Of a stretch of 64,000 nt of DNA, positions 35,601 to 47,655 are shown piece after piece. How positions within the stretch are numbered: the stretch's first letter is position 1; each line of letters starts with the position of its first letter. Both the position numbers and the translations under genes were made by a program. The DNA is from Microstegium vimineum (Eukaryota; Streptophyta; Magnoliopsida; Poales; Poaceae): contig CM039133.1 of NCBI GenBank assembly GCA_022036555.1, positions 9,641,894-9,705,893 of the forward strand, written 5' to 3'. The notes below the pieces were generated by a model. The model was not told where the DNA came from, did not search any database, and saw only the letters and a program-made list of their open reading frames with translations.

Positions 35601-35907
35601 ACGTGAAGTAGCTTATCAGCTGGAATTACCTGAGAGTCTAGCAGGTGTACACGATGTTTTTCACGTGTCACAGTTGAAGAAGTGTTTGCGTGTGCCAGAA
35701 GAGCAGGTGCCCTTGGAAGAGTGGGCAGTTAAGAAAGATCTCACCTATGAGGAATACCCAATAAAGATCTTGGAAATGGCAGAAAGAGTCACAAGGAGCC
35801 GAGTCATTCGTATGTGCAAAGTTCAGTGGAATCGGTATTCGGTGGATGAGGCAACTTGGGAAAGAGAAGAGGATCTGAAAAGGACATACCCGCAGTTGTT
35901 TGAGTAA
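32616..35907 (+). pseudogene. Chromovirus pol: protease, RT, RNase H, integrase, chromodomain
   Basis: Protease motif YSGASHSFIS (32658 on) has Tyr in place of the catalytic Asp; LILGMDWMMKH follows. RT (33253-33780) has VDYCSLNELT and the active site FIDDILVYS. RNase H has FSIYCDASRLGLGCVL and YTDHKSLKYIF. Integrase (34600-35500) has the HHCC finger, Asp in VGMDF, Asp in VSDRGTQF and Glu in GQTERTNQ. A chromodomain (about 35740-35880, VTRSRVIRMCKVQWNR, ATWEREEDL) ends the protein. Breaks: frameshifts near 32737 and 33228, and stops at 33676, 34420 and 34900. The chromodomain would have steered integration to methylated-histone chromatin in active relatives. Confidence 0.92.
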
Positions 35908-35939
35908 GCACCAGCTGAATCTCGGGACGAGATTCCTTT

Positions 35940-35950
35940 AAGGGGGTAGA
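35940..35950 (+). other. Polypurine tract of the chromovirus
   Basis: aagggggtaga lies two bases before the 3' LTR start at 35953 and downstream of the pol stop. This is the expected position of the plus-strand primer. Confidence 0.7.
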
Positions 35951-35952
35951 TT

Positions 35953-36248
35953 TGTAACACCTGAAAATTTGCATTCTTCGAAATAGACTAAAAATGGATT
36001 ATTGCATTTTTGGTGGACATTATAACATAGGGAAAATATATAAAGATTTCATAAAATAAAATTTATCACCAGTAGAAACATTTTTGTTGCATTCATGCCG
36101 CTGCATAGTGTTTTGTATTGTTTGGTATTTTCAAATTCAAACTAGAAATTCAAAAGTGTTTTGAAAATGGTTTGGAAACTCAAGAAATAAAAAGAAAAGG
36201 GAATTCTTTCTCTCTCTCCCTCCCTTACTCCTTTCTGGCCCGAAGGCC
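35953..36248 (+). repeat. Truncated 3' LTR of the chromovirus
   Basis: The first ~296 bp match the 5' LTR (12466-12760) with about 6-8 differences. Homology stops at cgaaggc (36247) and prolamin-unit sequence begins directly at tgtcatgg (36249). About 2.6 kb of LTR, the right TSD and ~290 bp of prolamin spacer are missing. A TGT shared by both parents at the join suggests illegitimate recombination. Confidence 0.88.
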
Positions 36249-37147
36249 TGTCATGGAACTTCAAGTCCAGATGTTGTAGTTTTTTCTTGAAAAATCAACA
36301 TGATCCCCATCTTAGTCTCCTTTGTTATATGTTTTTGCAGCGTAGGAGAGAAAGGTTTACATTAATGGTCGTGTTGTTTTTTTTCTTGAATGGGTCTATG
36401 CCCTTGAGGCCAAGCTTTTGTTTCGATTGGCTAGGAGGGTGGCCATGATCCACATTATCCGTATATTCAAGGCTAGATTTATATCATAGATGGTGGAAGG
36501 AACAAAAGTGGAAACAAATTTATCATTCACCTTACTATATTGAAATAACTCAATATTGACTATGATGAAAATGTTTGAACGTCTATTTGAATCAAGAGGT
36601 TGAATTAAGCAAATAACCCCGCCTCTCCAGTTTACTACGTGCTCTAGCTTCTCCCTAATCTTACCTAACTTTTCCATATTTCCTAAAACATTACCAAAAA
36701 TCTTGAACATCATGTTTGTTTCATTGAACTCTTCATGACATATGTCTTGATAGTGATTTTTTATGTTGTCAAAGTTTTTGAAAAACATTACAATGTAAGA
36801 CAAGCTTTATTTTAGACAATAATAAATTGAATTCTTATTGGGAACAAAGGAAGAATGTGTCAATGGCCAAGTGTAGTAATACCATTCCAAATTTGTAAAT
36901 TTCTATGTGTGTGCATACATTGTATACATACTCGGACTTCAATTAGTCGTGGTCTTGCATCATTTGTTAATTCACAGCTTGATAACATCTCGCATAACTA
37001 TTGTCTATACTTCAACCATGCGTACGATATGATGCTACAACAAAGTTCTATGATAAAGGCTTTTATTCACTTGAGCAAGTCATAACTTTACATACTCATC
37101 ATGTTTATAAAGTGGAACAAATATGATGTGGCTAAGGCCTTTTCATG

Positions 37148-37380
37148 TGTAAAGGTGAAGTTATCATGTACGTCATTCATCATGTACCTAGAGAACTCCT
37201 ATAGAAAGGGCACTTTTTTCTAGCATGTAGTGGAAACCGTGTTGCCAACACATACCATATAATCCAATGAAACATATAAGTGTTGAAATTGACTAGGTGT
37301 CATGTCATCTCTAGCTCGTCCATTGTTTGGCAAAAATCCAATATCTGAACAGATATACATGAGCTCTCAGTTGTATAAAT
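37148..37380 (+). promoter_or_regulatory. Promoter of alpha-prolamin copy 2
   Basis: Prolamin box TGTAAAG at 37148-37154, about 320 bp before the ATG; TACGTCA with an ACGT core at 37169-37175, 14 bp further on; TATAAAT at 37374-37380, about 92 bp before the ATG. In cereal storage-protein genes these boxes are bound by PBF-type Dof and Opaque2-type bZIP factors in endosperm. The ACGT site here is not the classical Opaque2 box, so bZIP binding is inferred. Confidence 0.8.
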
Positions 37381-37471
37381 AGGCCCCACATCAATACCAA
37401 ATCCACCACCCATATCATTGAGAGCAATCGGAAGCTTGCCAAGTGAACACACCAGCAACATCTTAGCAACA

Positions 37472-38176
37472 ATGGCTGCCAAGATATTTGCCCTCCTTGC
37501 GCTCCTTGCTCTTTCAGTGAGCACTACAACTGCGTTCCTTACTCCGCAGTGCTCACTTGCTCATACCAATGCCATTATTCCACAGTTGGGGTATGAAAAC
37601 CAAAATGTTCAAGCCTATAGGCTACAGCAGGTGCTAGCGGCGAGCTTCTTACAACAACCAATTGCCCAATTGCAACAGCAATCCACGGCTCAACTCATAG
37701 TACAGGCCATCATAGCACAGCTGCAACAGCAGTCGTTCCTGCCTGCGCTCAGCCAACTAGCTCTGGCAAACCCTGCCTCCTACTTGCAACAGCAACAACA
37801 ACAACAGTTGCTTCCCATAAACCAGCTGGTTGCGGCGAACGTCGCTGCATACCTGCCACAACAACTGTTGCTACCAGCTCTCAGTCAACTGGCTGTGGCC
37901 AACCCTGCTCTCTACCTGCCACAACAACGGGAGTTTCAATACAACCAACTAGCTGTGGCGAGCAACGCTGCATTACTGACACAGCAGCAGCAGCTTCCGC
38001 TTACCCAGTTGGCTCTTGCAAGCGTTGCCGCCTACCACCAGCAACAGCAGCTATTGCAGGTTAACCCATTGGTCGCCGCCTTCCTGCCACAACAATTTCA
38101 GCCATTCAACCAGATGTCTTTGAGGAACCCTGCCTTGTCATGGCAGCAACCCATCGTTGGAGGGGCCATCTTCTAG
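37472..38176 (+). CDS. Alpha-prolamin seed-storage protein, copy 2 (intact)
   Basis: The 234-aa product is a nitrogen-storage protein deposited in endosperm protein bodies of the ER. Residues 1-21 are a signal peptide (MAAKIFALLALLALS..TTTA), with mature FLTPQCSLAHTN. The mature part has no Lys and a single Cys, and consists of Gln-rich helical repeats of the type QQQ..LPALSQLALANPASYLQ and NQLVAANVAAYLPQQ. It ends QQPIVGGAIF, as in 22-kDa-class alpha zeins/kafirins. There is no ATG in frame upstream; the start is fixed by the signal peptide. Intronless, as in the family. It is somewhat shorter than typical 22-kDa members (about 240-270 aa), having fewer repeats. It has one Trp (LSWQQP), unusual for this family. 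Class assignment between zein, kafirin and coixin depends on the species. Confidence 0.95.
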   Translation: MAAKIFALLALLALSVSTTTAFLTPQCSLAHTNAIIPQLGYENQNVQAYRLQQVLAASFLQQPIAQLQQQSTAQLIVQAIIAQLQQQSFLPALSQLALANPASYLQQQQQQQLLPINQLVAANVAAYLPQQLLLPALSQLAVANPALYLPQQREFQYNQLAVASNAALLTQQQQLPLTQLALASVAAYHQQQQLLQVNPLVAAFLPQQFQPFNQMSLRNPALSWQQPIVGGAIF

Positions 38177-40541
38177 ATTACAAATGAGTTGTACTTGATA
38201 AAAATGCCCTCGTGTCGGCTTGTGCAAGTTCCAAGAAATAATCAATACAAGGATTGAGATTAATCAAAATCTATTTCTTAATTTGTTTTATCTATGTAAT
38301 CAGTTGAAAACATGGAATCCTAACTATATACACATGCTTGACTAATACGTAGACAATACAACACTACGTCATCAATCTCAGGATGTTTCAGAGTGGCGTA
38401 TTGAATGTTCTCTGTTAGCTAAGATAGATCTGACTATACGTGCATGTTATTGAGTACTTGCATATGGAGTACGTTGTTTTAGGAAACTCATGGGACGTAT
38501 GCTTTAACCATTGTCTTTCAATTTAGGTGCACCTATACAAAGCTGGACATAATAGAAGTTCATGAGTAAACATATATGCGCGTTCAAAGTTGTCTTACAA
38601 AAATTATACCTCTTAAATATTATTTCTAGTAAATATTTGGTGCATATATTTTTATCTAGGAGCAAAATTGTGAAACGCACGGTATTGTTGTAGACAGATA
38701 AAAAAAACCCCTTGGAGTCCATGACGCTGACAAGGCCAAGGTCGTTAAATCAACTGGACCCTATGTGTAACATTTTGAAGTTTGTAACAACACAGTATGA
38801 AACTCTACGCCAAAATGATTATGATAAACGTGAAGGTTAATATCCCATGAGGAAGTTAAAGCATTTTTTTCCGAGGGACACCAAACTTGGATCAAATTGG
38901 CTGCTCAACACGGTAGCCCACTTTTCTGCTAGGTAGCATTACCAAAGATGCATGGGATCTTTGCTGATGGCTACCGTACCTACTAAAATAAGATTTAGAG
39001 TGGGGTTGCGTATACCCAAAAGTAACATCCTAGGATTAAAGCACCGACCATCCACCGATATCATTTGCTCTGTACATAGGCAACCCATCTAGACTGCCAT
39101 TCTAACTCCTATCACAGTCTATTTTCATGTATGTGTAGAATGTGAAAAAGTCCATGTTCTAAAATGTTAAATCTAAACACATGGAGAAATTTATAACTAC
39201 ATGACGGATTACTAGGGGTCGTTGCTCATAACGGTAGAACCAATGAAACCTTAGGCCATATGTCATATAAAAGTTGAATGGATATCAAATCATATCCATT
39301 TGAACACTCATATGAATTTGTTATAGAAACATGAAATACATTCATTTGTAAGTGAACAAGGAATAGTTAAGTAACCCTAGAAGATTTCTTTTTTTCTCGC
39401 TTTGTCTATGTGTCAACATAATTATTTATTATTGAGTTTAGCCTTGTTGGATTTCCTTCGTCGAAATTTGGTGCCCAGTCCTTGCAATTCAGGTTATTAT
39501 CCCAATGTTCCCGAGATTCTTTGCGACGAGATTTAGCTCATGTGTAGGGATATACAAAATCTGTTCGAGAAGACTACGATGAATTAAATATGTGTACCTA
39601 TGTGCTCATTGTTCTAGAGAAAAAGAATGTCAAGGATTGTGTTGTCATGGAACTTCAAGTCCGGATGTTGTAGTTTTTTCTTGAAAAATCAACATAATCC
39701 CCATCTTAGTCTCCTTTGTTATATGTTTTTGCAGCGTAGGAGAGAAAGGTTTACATTAATGGTCGTGTTGTTTTTTTTCTTGAATGGGTCTATGCCCTTG
39801 AGGCCAAGCTTTTGTTTCGATTGGCTAGGAGGGTGGCCATGATCCACATTATCCGTATATTCAAGGCTAGATTTATATCATAGATGGTGGAAGGAACAAA
39901 AGTGGAAACAAATTTATCATTCACCTTACTATATTGAAATAACTCAATATTGACTATGATGAAAATGTTTGAACGTCTATTTGAATCAAGAGGTTGAATT
40001 AAGCAAATAACCCCGCCTCTCCAGTTTACTACGTGCTCTAGCTTCTCCCTAATCTTACCTAACTTTTCCATATTTCCTAAAACATTACCAAAAATCTTGA
40101 ACATCATGTTTGTTTCATTGAACTCTTCATGACATAGTCTTGATAGTGATTTTTTATGTTGTCAAAGTTTTTGAAAAAACATTACAATGTAAGACAAGCT
40201 TTATTTTAGACAATAATAAATTGAATTCTTATTGGGAACAAAGGAAGAATGTGTCAATGGCCAAGTGTAGTAATACCATTCCAAATTTGTAAATTTCTAT
40301 GTGTGTGCATACATTGTATACATACTCGGACTTCAATTAGTCGTGGTCTTGCATCATTTGTTAATTCACAGCTTGATAACATCTCGCATAACTATTGTCT
40401 ATACTTCAACCATGCGTACGATATGATGCTACAACAAAGTTCTATGATAAAGGCTTTTATTCACTTGAGCAAGTCATAACTTTACATACTCATCATGTTT
40501 ATAAAGTGGAACAAATATGATGTGGCTAAGGCCTTTTCATG

Positions 40542-40774
40542 TGTAAAGGTGAAGTTATCATGTACGTCATTCATCATGTACCTAGAGAACTCCTATAGAA
40601 AGGGCACTTTTTTCTAGCATGTAGTGGAAACCGTGTTGCCAACACATACCATATAATCCAATGAAACATATAAGTGTTGAAATTGACTAGGTGTCATGTC
40701 ATCTCTAGCTCGTCCATTGTTTGGCAAAAATCCAATATCTGAACAGATATACATGAGCTCTCAGTTGTATAAAT
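40542..40774 (+). promoter_or_regulatory. Promoter of alpha-prolamin copy 3
   Basis: TGTAAAG at 40542-40548, TACGTCA at 40563-40569 and TATAAAT at 40768-40774, identical in layout to copy 2. Confidence 0.8.
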
Positions 40775-40865
40775 AGGCCCCACATCAATACCAAATCCAC
40801 CACCCATATCATTGAGAGCAATCGGAAGCTTGCCAAGTGAACACACCAGCAACATCTTAGCAACA

Positions 40866-41570
40866 ATGGCTGCCAAGATATTTGCCCTCCTTGCGCTCCT
40901 TGCTCTTTCAGTGAGCACTACAACTGCGTTCCTTACTCCGCAGTGCTCACTTGCTCATACCAATGCCATTATTCCACAGTTGGGGTATGAAAACCAAAAT
41001 GTTCAAGCCTATAGGCTACAGCAGGTGCTAGCGGCGAGCTTCTTACAACAACCAATTGCCCAATTGCAACAGCAATCCACGGCTCAACTCATAGTACAGG
41101 CCATCATAGCACAGCTGCAACAGCAGTCGTTCCTGCCTGCGCTCAGCCAACTAGCTCTGGCAAACCCTGCCTCCTACTTGCAACAGCAACAACAACAACA
41201 GTTGCTTCCCATAAACCAGCTGGTTGCGGCGAACGTCGCTGCATACCTGCCACAACAACTGTTGCTACCAGCTCTCAGTCAACTGGCTGTGGCCAACCCT
41301 GCTCTCTACCTGCCACAACAACGGGAGTTTCAATACAACCAACTAGCTGTGGCGAGCAACGCTGCATTACTGACACAGCAGCAGCAGCTTCCGCTTACCC
41401 AGTTGGCTCTTGCAAGCGTTGCCGCCTACCACCAGCAACAGCAGCTATTGCAGGTTAACCCATTGGTCGCCGCCTTCCTGCCACAACAATTTCAGCCATT
41501 CAACCAGATGTCTTTGAGGAACCCTGCCTTGTCATGGCAGCAACCCATCGTTGGAGGGGCCATCTTCTAG
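40866..41570 (+). CDS. Alpha-prolamin seed-storage protein, copy 3 (intact)
   Basis: The 234-aa product appears identical to copy 2 along its whole length: same signal peptide, same repeats, same QQPIVGGAIF end. The coding region lies exactly 3,394 bp after that of copy 2. Its flank differs from neighbouring units by a missing tg near 40135 (gacatagtct), outside the gene. With identical promoter boxes it should be expressed like copy 2, and short reads from the two cannot be told apart. Confidence 0.95.
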   Translation: MAAKIFALLALLALSVSTTTAFLTPQCSLAHTNAIIPQLGYENQNVQAYRLQQVLAASFLQQPIAQLQQQSTAQLIVQAIIAQLQQQSFLPALSQLALANPASYLQQQQQQQLLPINQLVAANVAAYLPQQLLLPALSQLAVANPALYLPQQREFQYNQLAVASNAALLTQQQQLPLTQLALASVAAYHQQQQLLQVNPLVAAFLPQQFQPFNQMSLRNPALSWQQPIVGGAIF

Positions 41571-43936
41571 ATTACAAATGAGTTGTACTTGATAAAAATG
41601 CCCTCGTGTCGGCTTGTGCAAGTTCCAAGAAATAATCAATACAAGGATTGAGATTAATCAAAATCTATTTCTTAATTTGTTTTATCTATGTAATCAGTTG
41701 AAAACATGGAATCCTAACTATATACACATGCTTGACTAATACGTAGACAATACAACACTACGTCATCAATCTCAGGATGTTTCAGAGTGGCGTATTGAAT
41801 GTTCTCTGTTAGCTAAGATAGATCTGACTATACGTGCATGTTATTGAGTACTTGCATATGGAGTACGTTGTTTTAGGAAACTCATGGGACGTATGCTTTA
41901 ACCATTGTCTTTCAATTTAGGTGCACCTATACAAAGCTGGACATAATAGAAGTTCATGAGTAAACATATATGCGCGTTCAAAGTTGTCTTACAAAAATTA
42001 TACCTCTTAAATATTATTTCTAGTAAATATTTGGTGCATATATTTTTATCTAGGAGCAAAATTGTGAAACGCACGGTATTGTTGTAGACAGATAAAAAAA
42101 ACCCCTTGGAGTCCATGACGCTGACAAGGCCAAGGTCGTTAAATCAACTGGACCCTATGTGTAACATTTTGAAGTTTGTAACAACACAGTATGAAACTCT
42201 ACGCCAAAATGATTATGATAAACGTGAAGGTTAATATCCCATGAGGAAGTTAAAGCATTTTTTTCCGAGGGACACCAAACTTGGATCAAATTGGCTGCTC
42301 AACACGGTAGCCCACTTTTCTGCTAGGTAGCATTACCAAAGATGCATGGGATCTTTGCTGATGGCTACCGTACCTACTAAAATAAGATTTAGAGTGGGGT
42401 TGCGTATACCCAAAAGTAACATCCTAGGATTAAAGCACCGACCATCCACCGATATCATTTGCTCTGTACATAGGCAACCCATCTAGACTGCCATTCTAAC
42501 TCCTATCACAGTCTATTTTCATGTATGTGTAGAATGTGAAAAAGTCCATGTTCTAAAATGTTAAATCTAAACACATGGAGAAATTTATAACTACATGACG
42601 GATTACTAGGGGTCGTTGCTCATAACGGTAGAACCAATGAAACCTTAGGCCATATGTCATATAAAAGTTGAATGGATATCAAATCATATCCATTTGAACA
42701 CTCATATGAATTTGTTATAGAAACATGAAATACATTCATTTGTAAGTGAACAAGGAATAGTTAAGTAACCCTAGAAGATTTCTTTTTTTCTCGCTTTGTC
42801 TATGTGTCAACATAATTATTTATTATTGAGTTTAGCCTTGTTGGATTTCCTTCGTCGAAATTTGGTGCCCAGTCCTTGCAATTCAGGTTATTATCCCAAT
42901 GTTCCCGAGATTCTTTGCGACGAGATTTAGCTCATGTGTAGGGATATACAAAATCTGTTCGAGAAGACTACGATGAATTAAATATGTGTACCTATGTGCT
43001 CATTGTTCTAGAGAAAAAGAATGTCAAGGATTGTGTTGTCATGGAACTTCAAGTCCGGATGTTGTAGTTTTTTCTTGAAAAATCAACATAATCCCCATCT
43101 TAGTCTCCTTTGTTATATGTTTTTGCAGCGTAGGAGAGAAAGGTTTACATTAATGGTCGTGTTGTTTTTTTTCTTGAATGGGTCTATGCCCTTGAGGCCA
43201 AGCTTTTGTTTCGATTGGCTAGGAGGGTGGCCATGATCCACATTATCCGTATATTCAAGGCTAGATTTATATCATAGATGGTGGAAGGAACAAAAGTGGA
43301 AACAAATTTATCATTCACCTTACTATATTGAAATAACTCAATATTGACTATGATGAAAATGTTTGAACGTCTATTTGAATCAAGAGGTTGAATTAAGCAA
43401 ATAACCCCGCCTCTCCAGTTTACTACGTGCTCTAGCTTCTCCCTAATCTTACCTAACTTTTCCATATTTCCTAAAACATTACCAAAAATCTTGAACATCA
43501 TGTTTGTTTCATTGAACTCTTCATGACATATGTCTTGATAGTGATTTTTTATGTTGTCAAAGTTTTTGAAAAAACATTACAATGTAAGACAAGCTTTATT
43601 TTAGACAATAATAAATTGAATTCTTATTGGGAACAAAGGAAGAATGTGTCAATGGCCAAGTGTAGTAATACCATTCCAAATTTGTAAATTTCTATGTGTG
43701 TGCATACATTGTATACATACTCGGACTTCAATTAGTCGTGGTCTTGCATCATTTGTTAATTCACAGCTTGATAACATCTCGCATAACTATTGTCTATACT
43801 TCAACCATGCGTACGATATGATGCTACAACAAAGTTCTATGATAAAGGCTTTTATTCACTTGAGCAAGTCATAACTTTACATACTCATCATGTTTATAAA
43901 GTGGAACAAATATGATGTGGCTAAGGCCTTTTCATG

Positions 43937-44169
43937 TGTAAAGGTGAAGTTATCATGTACGTCATTCATCATGTACCTAGAGAACTCCTATAGAAAGGGC
44001 ACTTTTTTCTAGCATGTAGTGGAAACCGTGTTGCCAACACATACCATATAATCCAATGAAACATATAAGTGTTGAAATTGACTAGGTGTCATGTCATCTC
44101 TAGCTCGTCCATTGTTTGGCAAAAATCCAATATCTGAACAGATATACATGAGCTCTCAGTTGTATAAAT
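43937..44169 (+). promoter_or_regulatory. Promoter of alpha-prolamin copy 4
   Basis: TGTAAAG at 43937-43943, TACGTCA at 43958-43964 and TATAAAT at 44163-44169. The promoter is intact although the coding region is frameshifted, so a transcript is still expected. Confidence 0.8.
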
Positions 44170-44260
44170 AGGCCCCACATCAATACCAAATCCACCACCC
44201 ATATCATTGAGAGCAATCGGAAGCTTGCCAAGTGAACACACCAGCAACATCTTAGCAACA

Positions 44261-44964
44261 ATGGCTGCCAAGATATTTGCCCTCCTTGCGCTCCTTGCTC
44301 TTTCAGTGAGCACTACAACTGCGTTCCTTACTCCGCAGTGCTCACTTGCTCATACCAATGCCATTATTCCACAGTTGGGGTATGAAAACCAAAATGTTCA
44401 AGCCTATAGGCTACAGCAGGTGCTAGCGGCGAGCTTCTTACAACAACCAATTGCCCAATTGCAACAGCAATCCACGGCTCAACTCATAGTACAGGCCATC
44501 ATAGCACAGCTGCAACAGCAGTCGTTCCTGCCTGCGCTCAGCCAACTAGCTCTGGCAAACCCTGCCTCCTACTTGCAACAGCAACAACAACAACAGTTGC
44601 TTCCCATAAACCAGCTGGTTGCGGCGAACGTCGCTGCATACCTGCCACAACAACTGTTGCTACCAGCTCTCAGTCAACTGGCTGTGGCCAACCCTGCTCT
44701 CTACCTGCCACACAACGGGAGTTTCAATACAACCAACTAGCTGTGGCGAGCAACGCTGCATTACTGACACAGCAGCAGCAGCTTCCGCTTACCCAGTTGG
44801 CTCTTGCAAGCGTTGCCGCCTACCACCAGCAACAGCAGCTATTGCAGGTTAACCCATTGGTCGCCGCCTTCCTGCCACAACAATTTCAGCCATTCAACCA
44901 GATGTCTTTGAGGAACCCTGCCTTGTCATGGCAGCAACCCATCGTTGGAGGGGCCATCTTCTAG
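44261..44964 (+). pseudogene. Alpha-prolamin copy 4, 1-bp deletion frameshift
   Basis: Identical to copies 2, 3 and 5 except that ccacaacaacggg reads ccacacaacggg at about 44709-44720, a loss of one A. The frame shifts after ..NPALYLP and stops at TAG 44738-44740, giving about 159 aa in place of 234 and losing the C-terminal third. The original frame stays fully open from 44743 to 44964, so the lesion is either very recent or an assembly error. Promoter and spacer are intact. Confidence 0.9.
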
Positions 44965-47331
44965 ATTACAAATGAGTTGTACTTGATAAAAATGCCCTCG
45001 TGTCGGCTTGTGCAAGTTCCAAGAAATAATCAATACAAGGATTGAGATTAATCAAAATCTATTTCTTAATTTGTTTTATCTATGTAATCAGTTGAAAACA
45101 TGGAATCCTAACTATATACACATGCTTGACTAATACGTAGACAATACAACACTACGTCATCAATCTCAGGATGTTTCAGAGTGGCGTATTGAATGTTCTC
45201 TGTTAGCTAAGATAGATCTGACTATACGTGCATGTTATTGAGTACTTGCATATGGAGTACGTTGTTTTAGGAAACTCATGGGACGTATGCTTTAACCATT
45301 GTCTTTCAATTTAGGTGCACCTATACAAAGCTGGACATAATAGAAGTTCATGAGTAAACATATATGCGCGTTCAAAGTTGTCTTACAAAAATTATACCTC
45401 TTAAATATTATTTCTAGTAAATATTTGGTGCATATATTTTTATCTAGGAGCAAAATTGTGAAACGCACGGTATTGTTGTAGACAGATAAAAAAAACCCCT
45501 TGGAGTCCATGACGCTGACAAGGCCAAGGTCGTTAAATCAACTGGACCCTATGTGTAACATTTTGAAGTTTGTAACAACACAGTATGAAACTCTACGCCA
45601 AAATGATTATGATAAACGTGAAGGTTAATATCCCATGAGGAAGTTAAAGCATTTTTTTCCGAGGGACACCAAACTTGGATCAAATTGGCTGCTCAACACG
45701 GTAGCCCACTTTTCTGCTAGGTAGCATTACCAAAGATGCATGGGATCTTTGCTGATGGCTACCGTACCTACTAAAATAAGATTTAGAGTGGGGTTGCGTA
45801 TACCCAAAAGTAACATCCTAGGATTAAAGCACCGACCATCCACCGATATCATTTGCTCTGTACATAGGCAACCCATCTAGACTGCCATTCTAACTCCTAT
45901 CACAGTCTATTTTCATGTATGTGTAGAATGTGAAAAAGTCCATGTTCTAAAATGTTAAATCTAAAACACATGGAGAAATTTATAACTACATGACGGATTA
46001 CTAGGGGTCGTTGCTCATAACGGTAGAACCAATGAAACCTTAGGCCATATGTCATATAAAAGTTGAATGGATATCAAATCATATCCATTTGAACACTCAT
46101 ATGAATTTGTTATAGAAACATGAAATACATTCATTTGTAAGTGAACAAGGAATAGTTAAGTAACCCTAGAAGATTTCTTTTTTTCTCGCTTTGTCTATGT
46201 GTCAACATAATTATTTATTATTGAGTTTAGCCTTGTTGGATTTCCTTCGTCGAAATTTGGTGCCCAGTCCTTGCAATTCAGGTTATTATCCCAATGTTCC
46301 CGAGATTCTTTGCGACGAGATTTAGCTCATGTGTAGGGATATACAAAATCTGTTCGAGAAGACTACGATGAATTAAATATGTGTACCTATGTGCTCATTG
46401 TTCTAGAGAAAAAGAATGTCAAGGATTGTGTTGTCATGGAACTTCAAGTCCGGATGTTGTAGTTTTTTCTTGAAAAATCAACATAATCCCCATCTTAGTC
46501 TCCTTTGTTATATGTTTTTGCAGCGTAGGAGAGAAAGGTTTACATTAATGGTCGTGTTGTTTTTTTTCTTGAATGGGTCTATGCCCTTGAGGCCAAGCTT
46601 TTGTTTCGATTGGCTAGGAGGGTGGCCATGATCCACATTATCCGTATATTCAAGGCTAGATTTATATCATAGATGGTGGAAGGAACAAAAGTGGAAACAA
46701 ATTTATCATTCACCTTACTATATTGAAATAACTCAATATTGACTATGATGAAAATGTTTGAACGTCTATTTGAATCAAGAGGTTGAATTAAGCAAATAAC
46801 CCCGCCTCTCCAGTTTACTACGTGCTCTAGCTTCTCCCTAATCTTACCTAACTTTTCCATATTTCCTAAAACATTACCAAAAATCTTGAACATCATGTTT
46901 GTTTCATTGAACTCTTCATGACATATGTCTTGATAGTGATTTTTTATGTTGTCAAAGTTTTTGAAAAAACATTACAATGTAAGACAAGCTTTATTTTAGA
47001 CAATAATAAATTGAATTCTTATTGGGAACAAAGGAAGAATGTGTCAATGGCCAAGTGTAGTAATACCATTCCAAATTTGTAAATTTCTATGTGTGTGCAT
47101 ACATTGTATACATACTCGGACTTCAATTAGTCGTGGTCTTGCATCATTTGTTAATTCACAGCTTGATAACATCTCGCATAACTATTGTCTATACTTCAAC
47201 CATGCGTACGATATGATGCTACAACAAAGTTCTATGATAAAGGCTTTTATTCACTTGAGCAAGTCATAACTTTACATACTCATCATGTTTATAAAGTGGA
47301 ACAAATATGATGTGGCTAAGGCCTTTTCATG

Positions 47332-47564
47332 TGTAAAGGTGAAGTTATCATGTACGTCATTCATCATGTACCTAGAGAACTCCTATAGAAAGGGCACTTT
47401 TTTCTAGCATGTAGTGGAAACCGTGTTGCCAACACATACCATATAATCCAATGAAACATATAAGTGTTGAAATTGACTAGGTGTCATGTCATCTCTAGCT
47501 CGTCCATTGTTTGGCAAAAATCCAATATCTGAACAGATATACATGAGCTCTCAGTTGTATAAAT
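47332..47564 (+). promoter_or_regulatory. Promoter of alpha-prolamin copy 5
   Basis: TGTAAAG at 47332-47338, TACGTCA at 47353-47359 and TATAAAT at 47558-47564. Confidence 0.8.
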
Positions 47565-47655
47565 AGGCCCCACATCAATACCAAATCCACCACCCATATC
47601 ATTGAGAGCAATCGGAAGCTTGCCAAGTGAACACACCAGCAACATCTTAGCAACA

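Larger units (their letters stand above)
12466..36248 (+). mobile_element. Ty3/Gypsy chromovirus (Tekay/Del-like), nested and 3'-truncated
   Basis: Order on the + strand: 5' LTR (12466-15376), primer-binding site, an extra ORF before gag, gag with zinc knuckle, protease, reverse transcriptase, RNase H, integrase with C-terminal chromodomain, polypurine tract (about 35940), and a 296-bp remnant of the 3' LTR. Integrase after RNase H makes it Ty3/Gypsy. The chromodomain and methionine-type primer site place it among chromoviruses, probably Tekay/Del. It is interrupted by a Tat-type element (15727-29045) and a Copia-type solo LTR (30481-31722). Several stops and frameshifts show it is inactive. 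The first ~290 bp of the two LTRs differ at about 6-8 positions. The right end is lost, so no right TSD remains. Confidence 0.9.
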
